A DNA stretch of 64,000 bases from Archegozetes longisetosus (GCA_018873245.2 JAEMBT020000004.1:3024573-3088572), one strand, 5' to 3'; counted from the first letter of the stretch, positions 44,511-57,109 are shown. Numbers and translations are program-made. Notes: generated by a model not told the origin, from the sequence alone.

Positions 44511-45711
44511 TTAAAAAGTTTGACAGTTATCAAAATCTTTAGCAGTCAAGTCAAAGAAATAACTGTTACTATTCTTACAATACATGCTGGAGACTCTGTT
44601 ACGGAATTCGTGTTTATTCTTGATTAGCCAAAACATTTTACAATCACAAACTACATCAACTGAATCCATATTTACTACATTATTCTTATTATAATTAAGA
44701 AATGGTGAGAATATTTTCTCATCTAAATAAGAAATTTGATTGCCTTTCAAAAACAGATAAACGGGTCTTTTGGTGTTGGCAAATATTCCATTTTCAAAAC
44801 TTGTTTCATTCAAATGATTGTCATGTAAATAGATATGTAATGTTTGGTTAGAGGCTAACTCAAAGTCAAACGCATTCTTAGGTATGAAATTGAGTGACTG
44901 AATGCCGATATTTATTTGTTGCAAGTTATTTAAATTGTAGAAGGCATTATTGCCTAAACTTTTAATGAGTCCGCGACCCTCCAGATTGAAAGCAAAATCG
45001 ATATCAGTTAACTTGTTCTGATGATTCTTAAACAGATTCGCAGGTATTGAATCAATAAAGTATGCGTTTAAGTGAAATATTTTTAGGTTAGGCAAAGAAG
45101 TAAATGCATCGAACAGTTCACTAATGCCACCATTTTTGCCAATTTGATTCTTGCTGTCCAGAATGAACTCTTCCAGTGTGTCTTCAGTTCCTTTGAATGC
45201 TTTAGCGCTGATTTTTGTCAAATTGTAGGCTTCGTTTATCATAATTCTGTTAAATTTGATACCATTGAACACGTTGTCTTCTAGTTCGGTGATTCCATGA
45301 TTTCTTATAACAAGCTCTGAGAACTGCTTTTGTTCGTTTAACAAACTTTTACTGACTGATGAGAAAATGGCACTTAAATTGTAGGCTTTATTACCCAAAC
45401 ACTCGATCCTAGCATCAGTGCACTCGCAATAGCTTAGAGTTTCAGGTGAGGGACAAATGACTTTTGGCTTTGCAGTTGTACTTTCAGATGATATCAAACT
45501 TATTCCACATATTATCGAGATCAGCACAAAAATGTTTACTTTTATGTCTAAAATTTGAGAACAATTCATAGGGGTAAATTTTTATTTCAATATTTGCCCA
45601 AAATTACTAACTTTTGCAAAATAAATGTAAATTTCATTTTAACTATAATCTAAATAAATAATATTTTCATCTAACTTTAAACTCATAATACTTACAAAGA
45701 ATTTCAGTCAT
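44511..45711 (-). CDS. Secreted leucine-rich-repeat protein, paralogue 2
   Basis: Proposed exons 45711-45696 (16 nt, ATGACTGAAATTCTTT then GTAAG) and 45547-44511, with a 148-nt intron ending TTTTAG, give 350 residues, the same length as paralogue 1. An alternative start at 45569 reads through the acceptor site and is less likely. Signal region: IKVNIFVLISIICGISLISS. N-cap: CPSPETLSYCECTDARIECL. Repeats include ELEDNVFNGIKF, SAKAFKGTEDTLEEFILDS, LPNLKIFHL, NAFYNLNNLQQINIG and NQISYLDEKIFSPF, followed by VVCDCKMFWLIK. Cysteine caps at both ends mark an extracellular LRR domain. The pair arose by duplication; sequence divergence is well beyond that of the haspin copies. Confidence 0.8.
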
Positions 45712-46725
45712 ATTGTTCTTCCTGCAATACGTTAAGATTTTGCAAATATACAAATAACTTACTGTTAATGAAGATAAAAATAAAATATTTATGATTTCAT
45801 AACTTTTTATGTGAAAATATGTAACTCAAATATTAGACCAGCGATATGTTGAACATATTTAAAAATTCTCACCAAAAATGCATTAACTGTTATCCAACAT
45901 GGTATAAGTTGTATTGAGTTAAGCCAGAATTTTCAGCAATAAGCTTAACATTAAGTTAAAAATCTTAGGATTTACAAAAAATATTTCCGCTCATTTTGAC
46001 TAAAAGTTCTATTCAGGCATAAAACTTACAGTAATTTTACAAATTTTGAAATTATACTAACAGTTGTAAGAATACGAATAAGTAACGAGGGGAAATAAAA
46101 TGTAGACGAGTTTTACCTTGAATTGTTTTAATTGATCAAAGCTGAATTTTATTCAACATTCGGATAATTATAGCTTGTTAATGAGCAACTGCTAGAGGTC
46201 ATAATAAAGCACATTCACGCAATTGTTTTATCACCGATAACATAGTATTTTTGACAATATTCATATCGAATTTTCTCAAAGACGGATACGATTCTAAAGC
46301 TGTTTAAGATTACCAGCTTTCCAACCATTCCTATACATGATTTAAGTCAGTTGACCAAAGGAATCCTCAAAAGATTTACATTGTGACACATTTGTTGGGT
46401 TGCGGTACTTAACAAATTTCACATTGTGAGATTTTAAGTATTCAATTATTATTTCGCATAATTAGTAGAAGCTTTATCTCACCAAAATATGACCTGATTA
46501 CCTGCACGATGTTTCTTAATAAATGGTTGCTTCATATTTTCGAGCTACTCCCTTAATAATCATCTTATTACTGTGATTCATTTCCCGATATAGTCGAGTC
46601 ACTTCTTTTGGTCATAACAGTGGCTTTTCTTCCCTTCCGACTTTCCATTTTGTGGTATTTCTTTTCTCAAAAGGGTCAGTTTGGGGAGATGGGGTGAAGG
46701 CTATAACTCGAGAACCATTCAATGT
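45712..46725. other. Non-coding
   Basis: Upstream of LRR gene 2; no gene or repeat recognised. Confidence 0.4.
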
Positions 46726-46729
46726 TTAA

Positions 46730-47236
46730 CCCTACACTGCATGATTTTTTATTTTTCAATGAAAATTTATCATCAGACACTTTCGGGAGCATATATTTTA
46801 GAAAGATAATTGAAAAAGCTATAGTGATAGGATTATGTGAAAAAACTTGTTTGAAATGTGACTGATCTGTAACTTATAAGTTCTTGTAATTTACCAACAT
46901 TTTGAGGAAAGGGGCTTTTCTATGATATTATTGATTGTTCTATATGCCTTTAACTCAAAAATTATTAACTTTTGGAAGAAATATAAAAAATATGCCTAAT
47001 TTAGAAAATTTTTTAATTTTTGATATATAGTACCTTGTTGATTTACATAATAAGAAATGATGAATGTCTATTTTTCTTGAAAACCATGATATCTATATAA
47101 ATAACGAAACTATATAATCTCAAAAGCTTTGTTGCACATCGGCTACGGTATGCATTATTTCTAGTAAATGTTGTCATATTGAGATAATGGACTAAGATCG
47201 TAGTGTAGCAGATCTGCTACACTATGCAGTGTAGGG
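46730..47236. mobile_element. piggyBac-type MITE
   Basis: Starts CCCTACACTGCAT and ends ATGCAGTGTAGGG, exact 13-bp inverted termini, each bordered outside by TTAA (46726-46729 and 47237-47240), the piggyBac target. The right end also carries a GTAGCAGATCTGCTAC hairpin. 507 bp, non-coding. Confidence 0.85.
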
Positions 47237-47312
47237 TTAAATTAATGTAATATATCAATAGATTCTGCTCCATGTGGCAAATATTCAATCTATATCACTG
47301 CCCTTGGGTCAT

Positions 47313-47725
47313 GACATTTGACCTCGATAAGCACAAATACAAAAATGACCCAAAATTTCCACATTGAGCGATTTTCGAAATTCGACCGTCATTCGATTCA
47401 GTGTCGCTTACTGCTTCAATAAGTCTATTGGGCCTACCCTCGATATGAACTCTGACCTTTGTTAAAAGCTAAAAACTAGTATAAGTTGTACATTTTATGC
47501 ATTTTTAAGCGTGATCTTGATTTTTGGCTTTTCATTTAAGTTTTTCAGAATCTCCTGTGCCTCTAACACATTGAGACAACATTTGGCCATGATATTGAAC
47601 TTTGACCTTTAACCTATAGAATTGTTACTGCTTTTCTACTACACAAGTGGAGTATAATTGGATTCGCCTCATTATACTAAGTTCACTGATATCTTATTTG
47701 TCTATATCTTATGACCTTTGACCCC
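47313..47725 (+). repeat. Spaced copies of a TGACCTTTGACC-like word
   Basis: TGACATTTGACCT (47313), CTGACCTTTG (47452), TTGAACTTTGACCTTT (about 47595) and TGACCTTTGACCCC (47712) recur about 115-150 bp apart, suggesting decayed tandem repeats. The word resembles a direct-repeat nuclear-receptor site (AGGTCA half-sites one base apart on the other strand), but no function is implied. Confidence 0.4.
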
Positions 47726-47789
47726 TTAACACTATCCCTAGCGTTCATGTTTCCACCAGAGCTTGATTTTTCTGGTTACATAATTAATT

Positions 47790-48290
47790 TGTAACGGGAC
47801 TGGTGGCTAAGATGCCCCGTTGACTGGTTCTCCAAAACAAGTATGAAGATACCGGCGTGTCGCTGCTTTGTAGAGTGGTAGACAGGGATAAAGACTGAAG
47901 AGTACGTGCTCGATTAAGCACGGTACAGCTCCAGTGGATCAGAGGGACTGGGTTAAAAAAAGATTACTTGTTAAGATTAAAGGATTTATTTATTTATAAT
48001 GATAAGGATATCGATCGTGATAGATCATAGACGAATTGATAGATAATCCTAACGGATTAATACTCAAGGTATTTACATATATATATCATCACGGTTAATA
48101 ATCATAATAACATTAATTTTGGATACAATGAATTTACATATTTACACAAGTGCAACAATGGTAGTGACTATTATGTTTTGGTTAATGCTTTTGAATGTAT
48201 GAATTATGATGTGTTGTTTAAATTAATTATAATTAAGATAATTAGTAATTTAGAAATTTTGAACACTTGATAATATTGTTGAACACCGGT
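47790..48290. other. Possible LTR-like fragment
   Basis: A GC-richer block opening TGTAACGGGACTGG, with ATGCCCCGTTGACTGG and several hairpin-like words, looks like part of a retroelement LTR. No matching end, duplication or coding region was found. A following 79-codon frame (48290-48529) has a membrane-like stretch but no family. Confidence 0.25.
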
Positions 48291-48686
48291 TGCCGGAAGA
48301 TGACGACAGGGGTTCCATTAGCTCGTTTCAAATTAATAAAGTTAGAGCCCAAAATCAATGGTCGTCGATAATGAATCATATATATTGCATCATCTATATT
48401 GCATTATTCGTCTTATATATTCCGTATTGTCTTTTGTACTGGATCTTTCGGGTGTTCTGCCGAAAAAAGTCCATTGAATTTATAGTCGATGTATATATTT
48501 TCCGAATCAGTAAAATGAGTAGATGTTAGGGGAAAAATTCATCCCCTGGTACGTCCATTATAAAAAGTTACGCCCAGTTTTCGAATTTTCATTAATGTTA
48601 TGTTTAAGCTGTAAAAAGTGATTTAACAGTTTTTCATTTAAATTATTCATCTCGTCTATAATTTTATAGCATAATTTGAGTTTCAA

Positions 48687-48726
48687 TTAGGGTAGGTTGA
48701 GTTAGGTTAGATTAGGTTAGGTTAGG
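48687..48726 (+). repeat. Interstitial TTAGG-type repeats
   Basis: About eight units, the last five reading TTAGG, TTAGA, TTAGG, TTAGG, TTAGG, preceded by variants GTAGG and TTGAG. TTAGG is the usual arthropod telomere unit. Confidence 0.75.
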
Positions 48727-48897
48727 TTTTTTTACAATTAAATCACTCTGTTTCTTAATTTTATAAAATTTTGCAACTGTAAATATAAACTTCTATTTCC
48801 CTAACATTACACTAAGCAAATATTTAATGTTAACAACTTATCTCTTTGATAGAAGGCTTGAACTGATAAGAGCGAAATATGTGAATGTCTAGCAAAA

Positions 48898-50393
48898 ATG
48901 GCAGTCAACAATCAATTATTAGCGATTTGTTCAGGAAATAGGATACCGATTGATTTCGGTTCTCTTGGTGAAGGTCCAGTAAACATATTGGAATTCGAAT
49001 ATTATAATGGGCAATTCGAATCGATTCTGAAGGAATTGGAAATCGCGAAAATATTTACACAAGTTGCCGGTATGCCAATTATACTAATATCATTTTCTGG
49101 CGATCAAGGCTTGGGCAAATCGTTTCTTCTTAGTTTGTGCGTACGATTTCTGAAATATTCAGCAAATTATGGAATGCCAATGGGGCCCGTGACCGTCGGT
49201 GGATGGATCTAAATAGGAGATTAGACGCATTCGATTGGGGCTACACACACAATCAAGGATGCACCAAAGGCATATATATTTGGTCAAAACCATTTATACT
49301 GAGTGTACAGGATGGCACCAAAGTGGCTCTATTTCTAATGGACACACAGGGAAACTTCGATGCTCAAACAGAGAGCGTCGTGAACTCGATCGTCTATGGG
49401 TTAAGTACATTAGTTTCGTCAATTCAAGTATATAACTTCAAAGAAAAGCTCCTTGCCTACAATTACCAGCATTTCGTGATATTATCAGAATACGCGGCGA
49501 AAGCGGCTTACGATCCCGCCAACGAAGAAGAGACCCGATTTCAGAAATTGATTTTTCTGATCCGCGACTTTCCGTCGAGAATGTGCCCAAACACAGTGCC
49601 ACCAATGAGAGAGCATATATTTCAATATTTTCTCAATGAAAACGATGAAAGAATTTCAACCGAAATAAAACAATACATAACCAGCATAAAAGCGCTATAT
49701 TCCGAAATCGACGGCTTTGTTATGCCGAGCCCTGGCGAAGAAGTGCAAGGAGCGTCTAGTTCAGACGCCTACGACCTCAGCATGTTAAGCGAACGTTTTC
49801 TAAATTGTTTGCAAATGTTCATGCTTTGGATGTTTGGCGCCGAAAACATTAACCTAGACAATTTAAAACGAATCGATGGACAACAAATAAGCTCAGACAA
49901 ACTTATTGTTTATTTTTACCATTTTCACGAAAAACTGAAAAATTTGCAACCAAATGAAATGCTTTCGATTGCCGCCCTTAACGAGGCTTTAATTAAATCG
50001 AGTAACGAGAACGCAATAAACGCAGCGTTAGCTTATTATTGCGATCAAATGAAGAGCTATTTTGAATTATTGAGAGTCTGGAGTGATGAGGCTGTAAACG
50101 AAAATCACAAACGTTTCTCACGCGCCACGTTAGAATATTTTCGAAATCTTCCACGACGTGGTAACGAAGTGGAAAAATCAAGATATGAACAAATGTTAGA
50201 TGTAAGAATGGAGAAAATTCGCGTCGAAGTGATGCGGATTAAAAACATAAAGATTCTGATCACCACGTTCGGGGGGTTAATTGCCACCGTCGGTGGTGGA
50301 ATAATTTTAATCGCTAGCTTAGGCGTCGAAGCATGTGCCTCCGGAGTAGTGGTTTTATTTAACTTATTTCGGAATTTGAGGACTCTGAATTGA
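48898..50393 (+). pseudogene. Atlastin/GBP-like GTPase, intronless, one frameshift
   Basis: The first frame (48898-49212) contains the P-loop SFSGDQGLGKSFLL. The second (to 50393) contains GCTKGIYIWSKPF (switch region), VALFLMDTQGNFD (DTQG, G3), LIFLIRDFPSRMC (RD, the guanine-specificity motif of this family), a helical middle domain, and a hydrophobic end, LITTFGGLIATVGGGIILIA, like a membrane hairpin. This is the atlastin plan; atlastins fuse ER membranes. The two frames must be joined near 49185, at a TGGGGCCC run where one missing base would restore GARDRRWMDLNRR. The remaining 400 codons are unbroken, so the shift is either recent or an assembly error. No introns, which may mean a retrocopy. 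Confidence 0.78.
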
Positions 50394-51227
50394 AACTTTC
50401 AAAAATTTCAAATGTACGGGAATAACTTTGTAGCAGCATATTCATCGCAATGAGCAAAAAATTTAATAAACAAAATTATTTACCCCATATAATCAACCTT
50501 TACTCAATGGTAATAATAGTTAATAATTTAACTAAAATTAATAGATTCTTAATCAAAAATATTTGCAAAAGTTTAATTATAAAATTTATACATAATATAT
50601 TTAAAGGTTGGATTTTACTTATCGTGCTCCGCCCATATGGGAGGTCCTAGGACGGAACCACCTATATATATATATATATATATATATAGTCGTCTTGACA
50701 TCCTGAGTTCATCGATACCCCACTTGGGACTCTAGGACCTAGCTATAAAGAGTTGGATCTAGGTCCCTGAGGTCCAGATTTAGGCATACCATATTTGGCA
50801 TGTGAACTATACTCGACAACCTGAGTCTATCGATACCTCACTAGGATTCTTAGGACCTAGCTACGAAAAGTTAGGCCTAGGTCTCCTTCTCTTGCCCTTT
50901 AGAGTATTTTAGTTTCCCTAATATTGCTTCTTTAGCTAAAATTTGATTTTTTGTAATTCAGGTAAATCATACTTATACATTTATTCATCATTCAAGTAGA
51001 AATAAACTTACACTGAAACTGTAAAGCTAACAACTACACCTCAGTCCAAAAAACTCGGAAAAGTTGAATTTAAACAAATTTGTATTGCACTTTTTATATT
51101 TTATAATTATTAATGAATTTTCAAACCAAAATAAGATTTCTTATGATGTACTTATATCGGAAGTTATATAAGCTCCTTATATGTTGATATATCGAAAACG
51201 CTTCATCTCACAATATTTCTTATTTTT
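50394..51227. repeat. Non-coding, with TA microsatellite and two tandem segments
   Basis: A TA run lies at about 50663-50689. Two related segments begin GACATCCTGAGTTCATCGAT (50698) and GACAACCTGAGTCTATCGAT (50815), each with TAGGACCTAGCTA about 45 bp on, giving an imperfect direct repeat of about 118 bp. No gene. Confidence 0.6.
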
Positions 51228-51431
51228 AATATATGAGGCGATGTCAAAGAAATGATGGTTTGACACTTTTATCATGTGATCAGTATGCTATTATAATATT
51301 AAAAAACGATAGAGCGCTATTTCCTTATACAGTTCAACAATTGACTGCTCTCTTTCGCTCCCTATCGTATGCCCATATTACACTACATGATACTGATAAA
51401 ACAATCTTTTCTTTGACATCGCCACATATAT
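51228..51431. repeat. Inverted-repeat element, about 204 bp
   Basis: GGCGATGTCAAAGAAATGAT near 51238 has an inverted partner ending GACATCGCC near 51423, and CGATAG(A/G)GCG words lie symmetrically inside. The arms are imperfect; probably a small MITE. Confidence 0.5.
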
Positions 51432-51705
51432 TTCAAACCTGACGCTTTAGTTCACTTTTCAATTATTTACTTATTGCTTTAAATGTGAAAGAATCTAAAA
51501 AAATATTCAATGCGCCTTCTGACTTATAGCGTCCCATATATATTATATTTGGCGCAACAATATTTTTAAACCGTACGAATTATTGTCAAATATTATAACT
51601 AAATTACCTGTGTATTGGACCTAAAACTTTTGCGATTCATTCATTCATTGAAATGTAGTGAAATGTATTGTCTGCAAATATATTAATAATTCGATTAGTC
51701 TTACA

Positions 51706-52407
51706 AGGGAGGGTCGCGAGTCTTCAGGAGCCGATTCTGAAAATATTCCTGTCACATGAATGTGATGTCAAAACATCTTAAAAAATAATAATTAAAAGGG
51801 CGGAACTCCAGAAGTGTGGGAGTGATACTCACCCAAAGTTCATAATTTCAATTAGTGAATTATAAGCCTTTATATGAATAGCAATAATATAAAAGAATAT
51901 TAGTGATTCAGTTTAATCAAGAATATGACTAATTTATTTAACCTTTAGAGAAGATTGATAAAAATAATCAAGATTCCATTTCCAAATCAAATATGATCAT
52001 TCAAAATAATATTTTATTAATCAGTTCAGTACTTTTCAGAAACAGCTTAGCATATTCCAAACTTTTCATATCATATATCTATCATATAAAACTGAAATAT
52101 CAATTGATAATTCACTTATTAATTTGATGTACAATAATATTAAAATCATCTCTTTTGTAATTTCCTTTAAAAGTTCAATGAATTAGTGATATTTTTGATT
52201 GATCTTAATCATAAATATTTGTTTATATCACTGCTATTCATATAAAGCTTACAAATCGTTAATTGAAATTCTGAACTTTGAATGAGTATCACTCCCAGAC
52301 TTCTGGAGTTCCGCCCTTTTAATTATTATTTTTAAAGATGTTTTGATATCACATTCATGAGATAGAAATATTTTCAGAATAGGCTCCTGAAGACTCGCGA
52401 CCTCCAT
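51706..52407. mobile_element. Long-TIR MITE, about 700 bp
   Basis: Inverted arms of about 150 bp: the left has GGTCGCGAGTCTTCAGGAGC and GGGCGGAACTCCAGAAGT; the right carries both as complements (near 52395 and 52310). The centre is unmatched AT-rich DNA. A 69-codon frame in the right arm is not a gene. Confidence 0.8.
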
Positions 52408-55251
52408 TGTTAGTTCAAAAATTTGAAAATTTTTTATTTGAAATAAGAAATGTTTCACAGTTTAGTAAACATTTTGAACGTATTATTAAGTAGGATTACA
52501 TTTTTTCAAACTAAAAGTTTTGAAAGACTTCTATAATGTGATTGATTTCACTTTTCTCTATTTTATTTTACATTTCAAAATCAGTTTTTTATTATATCCT
52601 GTCAAATGCGTTGAAGATATACTTTACTTGCTATTTTATTATTTGATCCTATTCTCAAAATAATAGCGACATTCTTGAAATGGGTATCACTTTTATCTAT
52701 CTGAAAAGTTGCAAGAAATGCATAGAAGCTTTCGTGTCCTTTTGGGAAAATTTTGCTTTTTAGGAATGCTACAAACATTTTATTTGATGGGACTGATAGG
52801 GAATTAAGATTTAGTGTGATTTGTGGCCTTATATTGTGGTGACTCGGTTGGCATTTGACTAAGCTAAACCTAGCTTACTATGAATTAGAGCGTCATTTGC
52901 CAAACAAAACAATACATTTTCAACTATATTAAGTCATATTCAATAGTCTAGCCAACAACCAGACAATTAATTAAGGGTCACATCAAATTTAACTCTGCGA
53001 GATACTAGTTTAATTAGTTTTTCTTTTCTATTAGTTTTGCTGTGCCAAAGAGTTTATTCAAAATGATTTTTCAGCTATATCTTATGTTAAAGTAACGGCA
53101 ATAACCTATAGTTTGAAATTAGAAATTTAGTCCTAATTGTTGATAGATGTTTCTTAAAAAAATTAGTTTCTTAATGATGAACTGTGCAAAATTTTAATAC
53201 GACCCAGTGGCGAGGGCAGAAATTTTTGAGTGAGGGGCAAAAGATTTAAAACTTTATAAAAAAAAGTATGAATTCTAATGCTACATTAATACGATTCTGA
53301 GACAGTAATACTCTCATACGGTCATTGAGACTTGAATAAGTTCTATTGTATTAAAATAAATTATTGTTTTCATTTAATATCTAGTTCAAGGTTTTGCAGA
53401 TTTTAGTTGAGGGAACCCAGGCACTGATACGATCATTTTGAGAACTAACAACTTTTTGGTTTTCTTATGCATACATATCAGATTATTTCTGAGAAAAATA
53501 AGCATAGTTTTTAACTGATCAATACGATGATTCAACTAACTAATGATAGGTACTTTTATTACTCGTTTCAAAGGCATTTTTTAATAAATTCTTTACTTTG
53601 ACTTTAACGCATGAGAAAATTGCAGTTTTAATTTTGCATATGTTCTTGTATGCACTAGAGTTATTTTTATATAGTTGGTGCACTGTTCCTCAAGAATATC
53701 ACTGTATTATGTAGTTTAAAAAGTTCAAGTTTTCAGATAAAAATTAAACTTTCCTTACTTTTCTCAGAAATCGTGTCATATACTATGGTCATATATACGC
53801 ATACAGATCATACGCTAAATTAAAGATTAAATAATTTTAATTTTAAGGTTAATAATAAGATTAATTAACTGAATTTTATTTCTATGTATAAGCTTTAAAT
53901 TTATTCACCGATAAGGCAAAGATTTACTAAAAGCAAAAGAAGGTAATTAAAACTTCTGAATTAGACGCTTTCTGACTCAATCGGTTGATTTATTTTTGGA
54001 TACATTGTTGGTTCGCACTCACTCGGTTTTTTATACAAAATGTTATCTTAAGCTATAATAACAGTAAGATAATTGCAACAATCAATTCAAGTGAGAGTGA
54101 TTCATATCATTGTTTCATTTATATAATTATTTTTCGATCTATTCTTCATCTTATCGGCGATCATTTGAATAAAGCTTTCGATATCTGGGCAGAAAATGAA
54201 ATTTGGTTGTCTATCTTTAATTTGTTGCATCATTTGTTCAGGAAATTAGTTATTAGCTCTCAAGATCGTCATCTTAAGATTTTAGATTCTATGCAATTTT
54301 AGAAAAAAATTCCTCATTTTCAACTAATTCGATAAAAGCCTAAAAATGGTCAGAAATGTTGTAAATTGATTCGAATTTTTACTAGTATTACACAAATGAA
54401 TCGAAATGTTGAGTTTGTTCTCATAAATAAAAAAACACAAATCTGATGATAAATGGATCAAGACTTTGATGAAACATAATAACAGAAAAATTTTATGAAT
54501 CAGTCCATAGTTTATATTTAGTAGAGAAAGAAACAAAACATCGTACTCACCAATTATATGCTGAAAAGGAGTACATATCTCCAATCGTAACGTGAGATCG
54601 CAGTCTATTCAAAGAAAATGTCGAGTCATTCAAAGCGAAATAAAGATCAAAAAGAGCTGAAATTTAATGATAACTTGAGAGAGATCACGAATATTCAGTT
54701 CAATTAAGTCAATTACAATAAAGTCATGCAAGACATGAAGCAATCGAGGCATTAGACGATGATAGCAGAACCGAAAACAAATTCAATAAAGTGAAAAATA
54801 GACAAAACACATTGAATGAGACAGTTAATAGAATAGTCGGATAGCATCAAAATCATGATATTGCAATAGCTAAATTAAGTTATTTCAATGTTCTTCCTAT
54901 TGATAACAATACAGATATCTTGAAGGCTAACATCTTTGAGATTCTACGATCGAGTCTTTGCTGAATCCGAATGAAAACCATTTGGTTTCCGGTAATATGC
55001 ATCAAAGCGATTAAATTGATGACATGTGACAAACTGTAACAGGAATTGAGTCAATGTTATGGATACCTGTTCATAAAACAAAGTCAGAGCATAAAAGAAG
55101 AGAAGTGGCGCATATGTTCCACCAAATCAGCATATAGAAGGAAGTGGTGCAAATCATAAATATAATAGTGATAGAACAGCTCCACAAACGAGCACAAATG
55201 GACAATTCAAAGAAAGGTAAACAACATTATTAGATGATTACTACAAAAATA
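52408..55251. other. Non-coding, possible decayed coding traces
   Basis: Near 53208, CAGTGGCGAGGGCAGAAATT resembles a one-sided DNA-transposon end. From about 54619 a short frame starts MSSHSKRNKDQKELKFNDNL, and 54750-55000 in another frame reads helix-like peptide with stops (TENKFNKVKNRQNTLNETVN). This may be a degenerate gene of unknown family. The frame at 53985-54302 has no motif. Confidence 0.35.
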
Positions 55252-55259
55252 GCTCAGAC

Positions 55260-55780
55260 TAGTGATGTTTCGCTTTTCGAAAGCCAGATTAAAATGAAAA
55301 GCTAAGGAATAATTTCATATAATCTAAATTCAAATATAATCCAAGTGATAGTTGAAAGCGAAATGAATCGAATTAAATACTGTAATGCCTGCATTGGATG
55401 TCAAACTCATTTGAGTGAAAAAGATTATTCACTAATCCAAAGCAAATGCACAAACACCTCTAGCGCTAGAGATCTTTGTTATTTTCTATGTAATGAATTC
55501 GGTGTTTAATGAATCAATAATGGAAATGATTGTGATTTTAAAACTGTAGCTAAATATCTTAACTTTTTAATTAGTTTGTTTAAAAATTCGAATTTCTGAA
55601 TATTTCTTATTATAAAAGCCTGTATAGAAAAATACTTTAATCAATTATTATTAGTTTTCGTATTCAAAATCATATTAATAATCTAGTAAGAAATTAAAAT
55701 CGAAATACAGTCGAATGATGATACTAAAAGCGAAATCGAAATACAATTGAAATCAAAAACTTGAAAGCGAGACGTCACTA
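55260..55780. mobile_element. hAT-type MITE with exact 8-bp duplication
   Basis: The left end TAGTGATGTTTCGCTTT and the right end, TAGTGACGTCTCGCTTT on the other strand, match at 15 of 17. GCTCAGAC flanks both sides exactly (55252-55259 and 55781-55788). 521 bp, no coding region. A third hAT family in this window by its termini. Confidence 0.85.
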
Positions 55781-55788
55781 GCTCAGAC

Positions 55789-57109
55789 ACAATCTTTATC
55801 AAAAAGTGATAAAAATATAAGTTCCTATCAGATGATATTCAATAGGATTGAAATATATTGAAACAGATATCTAATTTATTATTTGGAATCTAGAGCAAGT
55901 TATAAGGCAAAAGTAATTTGGTTCTAAAAATAATTTCGGATGGAAATAAAATTTACTCCGCAACTGAAACTTGTTCTGTCCAATACTTAACAAAATTGTA
56001 ACTTCAGTATAATCTTTGATTCATTAATTATCGAAATTCAAAATTTCTCTTAGTATCAAAATTCCAATAAATCAATAACTTAATATGAAATACAAGGATG
56101 TTTTCTTTTCAAAGAGAAATAAAACTAAAAGAAACTTTCATCTGAATGAATTTAAAGAGAAAGAAATGTTCATGAAGGTCATACGAACTTTGATTTCTTT
56201 AAAGTTCAAATTGCCTTTATCCACTCATTTTCTTTATCATAAATTAAATGAATTTATAATTAATTATTTATTTATATGAAATAGTTAGAATATTCAATTA
56301 AACAACTGATGCATATTTTAGATCAGAGCCAATGGGTAAATTTGTTCTTCACGATTGGATAGGATTAAGGGATTGATCGAAAGTCATTCTTTGAAAAAAT
56401 AAGTTAAAAATATGATTAGTATGGTTGAGATTATATAATTAGCGATAAGACAAAGAATCATTTTAATTTTAGTCAATTTCTAGATACAATATGTCTGAAG
56501 TGAGCAAAACTCTATCACAAAATCAATGTTGAAATATGAGCTTTACTGTTTAAATTAAGCTAACTCTCAGCAAATTAAGATCTCCATAAAGAATATATTC
56601 AAATATGAATGCGATTTACATCATAACTGCCTGCTAAAAACTGTGAAGTCAGTTAAATGATTTATAGTTTTATGTTTATTAATATTAATTTCATTAGTTT
56701 TGAAAGTTTAAGCTCTATAAGAAACAAAACCACTGCGATTTTGTTTTCAAACTTGCTTTTTATGAAATTTTCCTAGCTATCATAGTGTATTCTTTTCTTT
56801 AATTACTCATGGAATTAATCTCCTAATTGAGCTCATCGTAATCTTTAGTCTGACTTAATCTTCATGTTCACGATTGTGATCTTGATTGCTATGATCATTG
56901 AGATGTCGTAATTGATGCTGTCCTCTATCATTATATGATAGATAATCACTTATGTAAAGTGTATGGCAGTTGTCCAAAGAGTTCTGGGCATTTTCCTTTG
57001 AGATTCCACGAAAACCACTTCTTGGCTCAAATTTTTAATTTAATTTTAATCTAAACATAAAGATGGCATTGGGCGCGAAACATCCGACCAGGTGTTTAGA
57101 CCGGCTTAG
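55789..57109. other. Non-coding
   Basis: AT-rich. A 64-codon lysine-rich frame at 56085-56279 has no domain and is not called. Confidence 0.4.

Noticed and set aside
45548-45569. ATG at 45569 as start of LRR gene 2
   Set aside because: The codons run through a TTTTAG acceptor shared with paralogue 1; the two-exon model gives equal lengths for both genes.
49180-49200. Programmed -1 slippage site in the atlastin-like gene
   Set aside because: The GGGGCCC run does not fit the X XXY YYZ pattern in the required frame; an indel is simpler.
53208-53260. CAGTGGCGAGGGCAGAAATT as a full DNA transposon
   Set aside because: Only one end is visible; no inverted partner or duplication within several hundred bases.
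53985-54302. 105-codon frame with hydrophobic segments
   Set aside because: Non-ATG start, no motif, AT-driven composition, no splice context.
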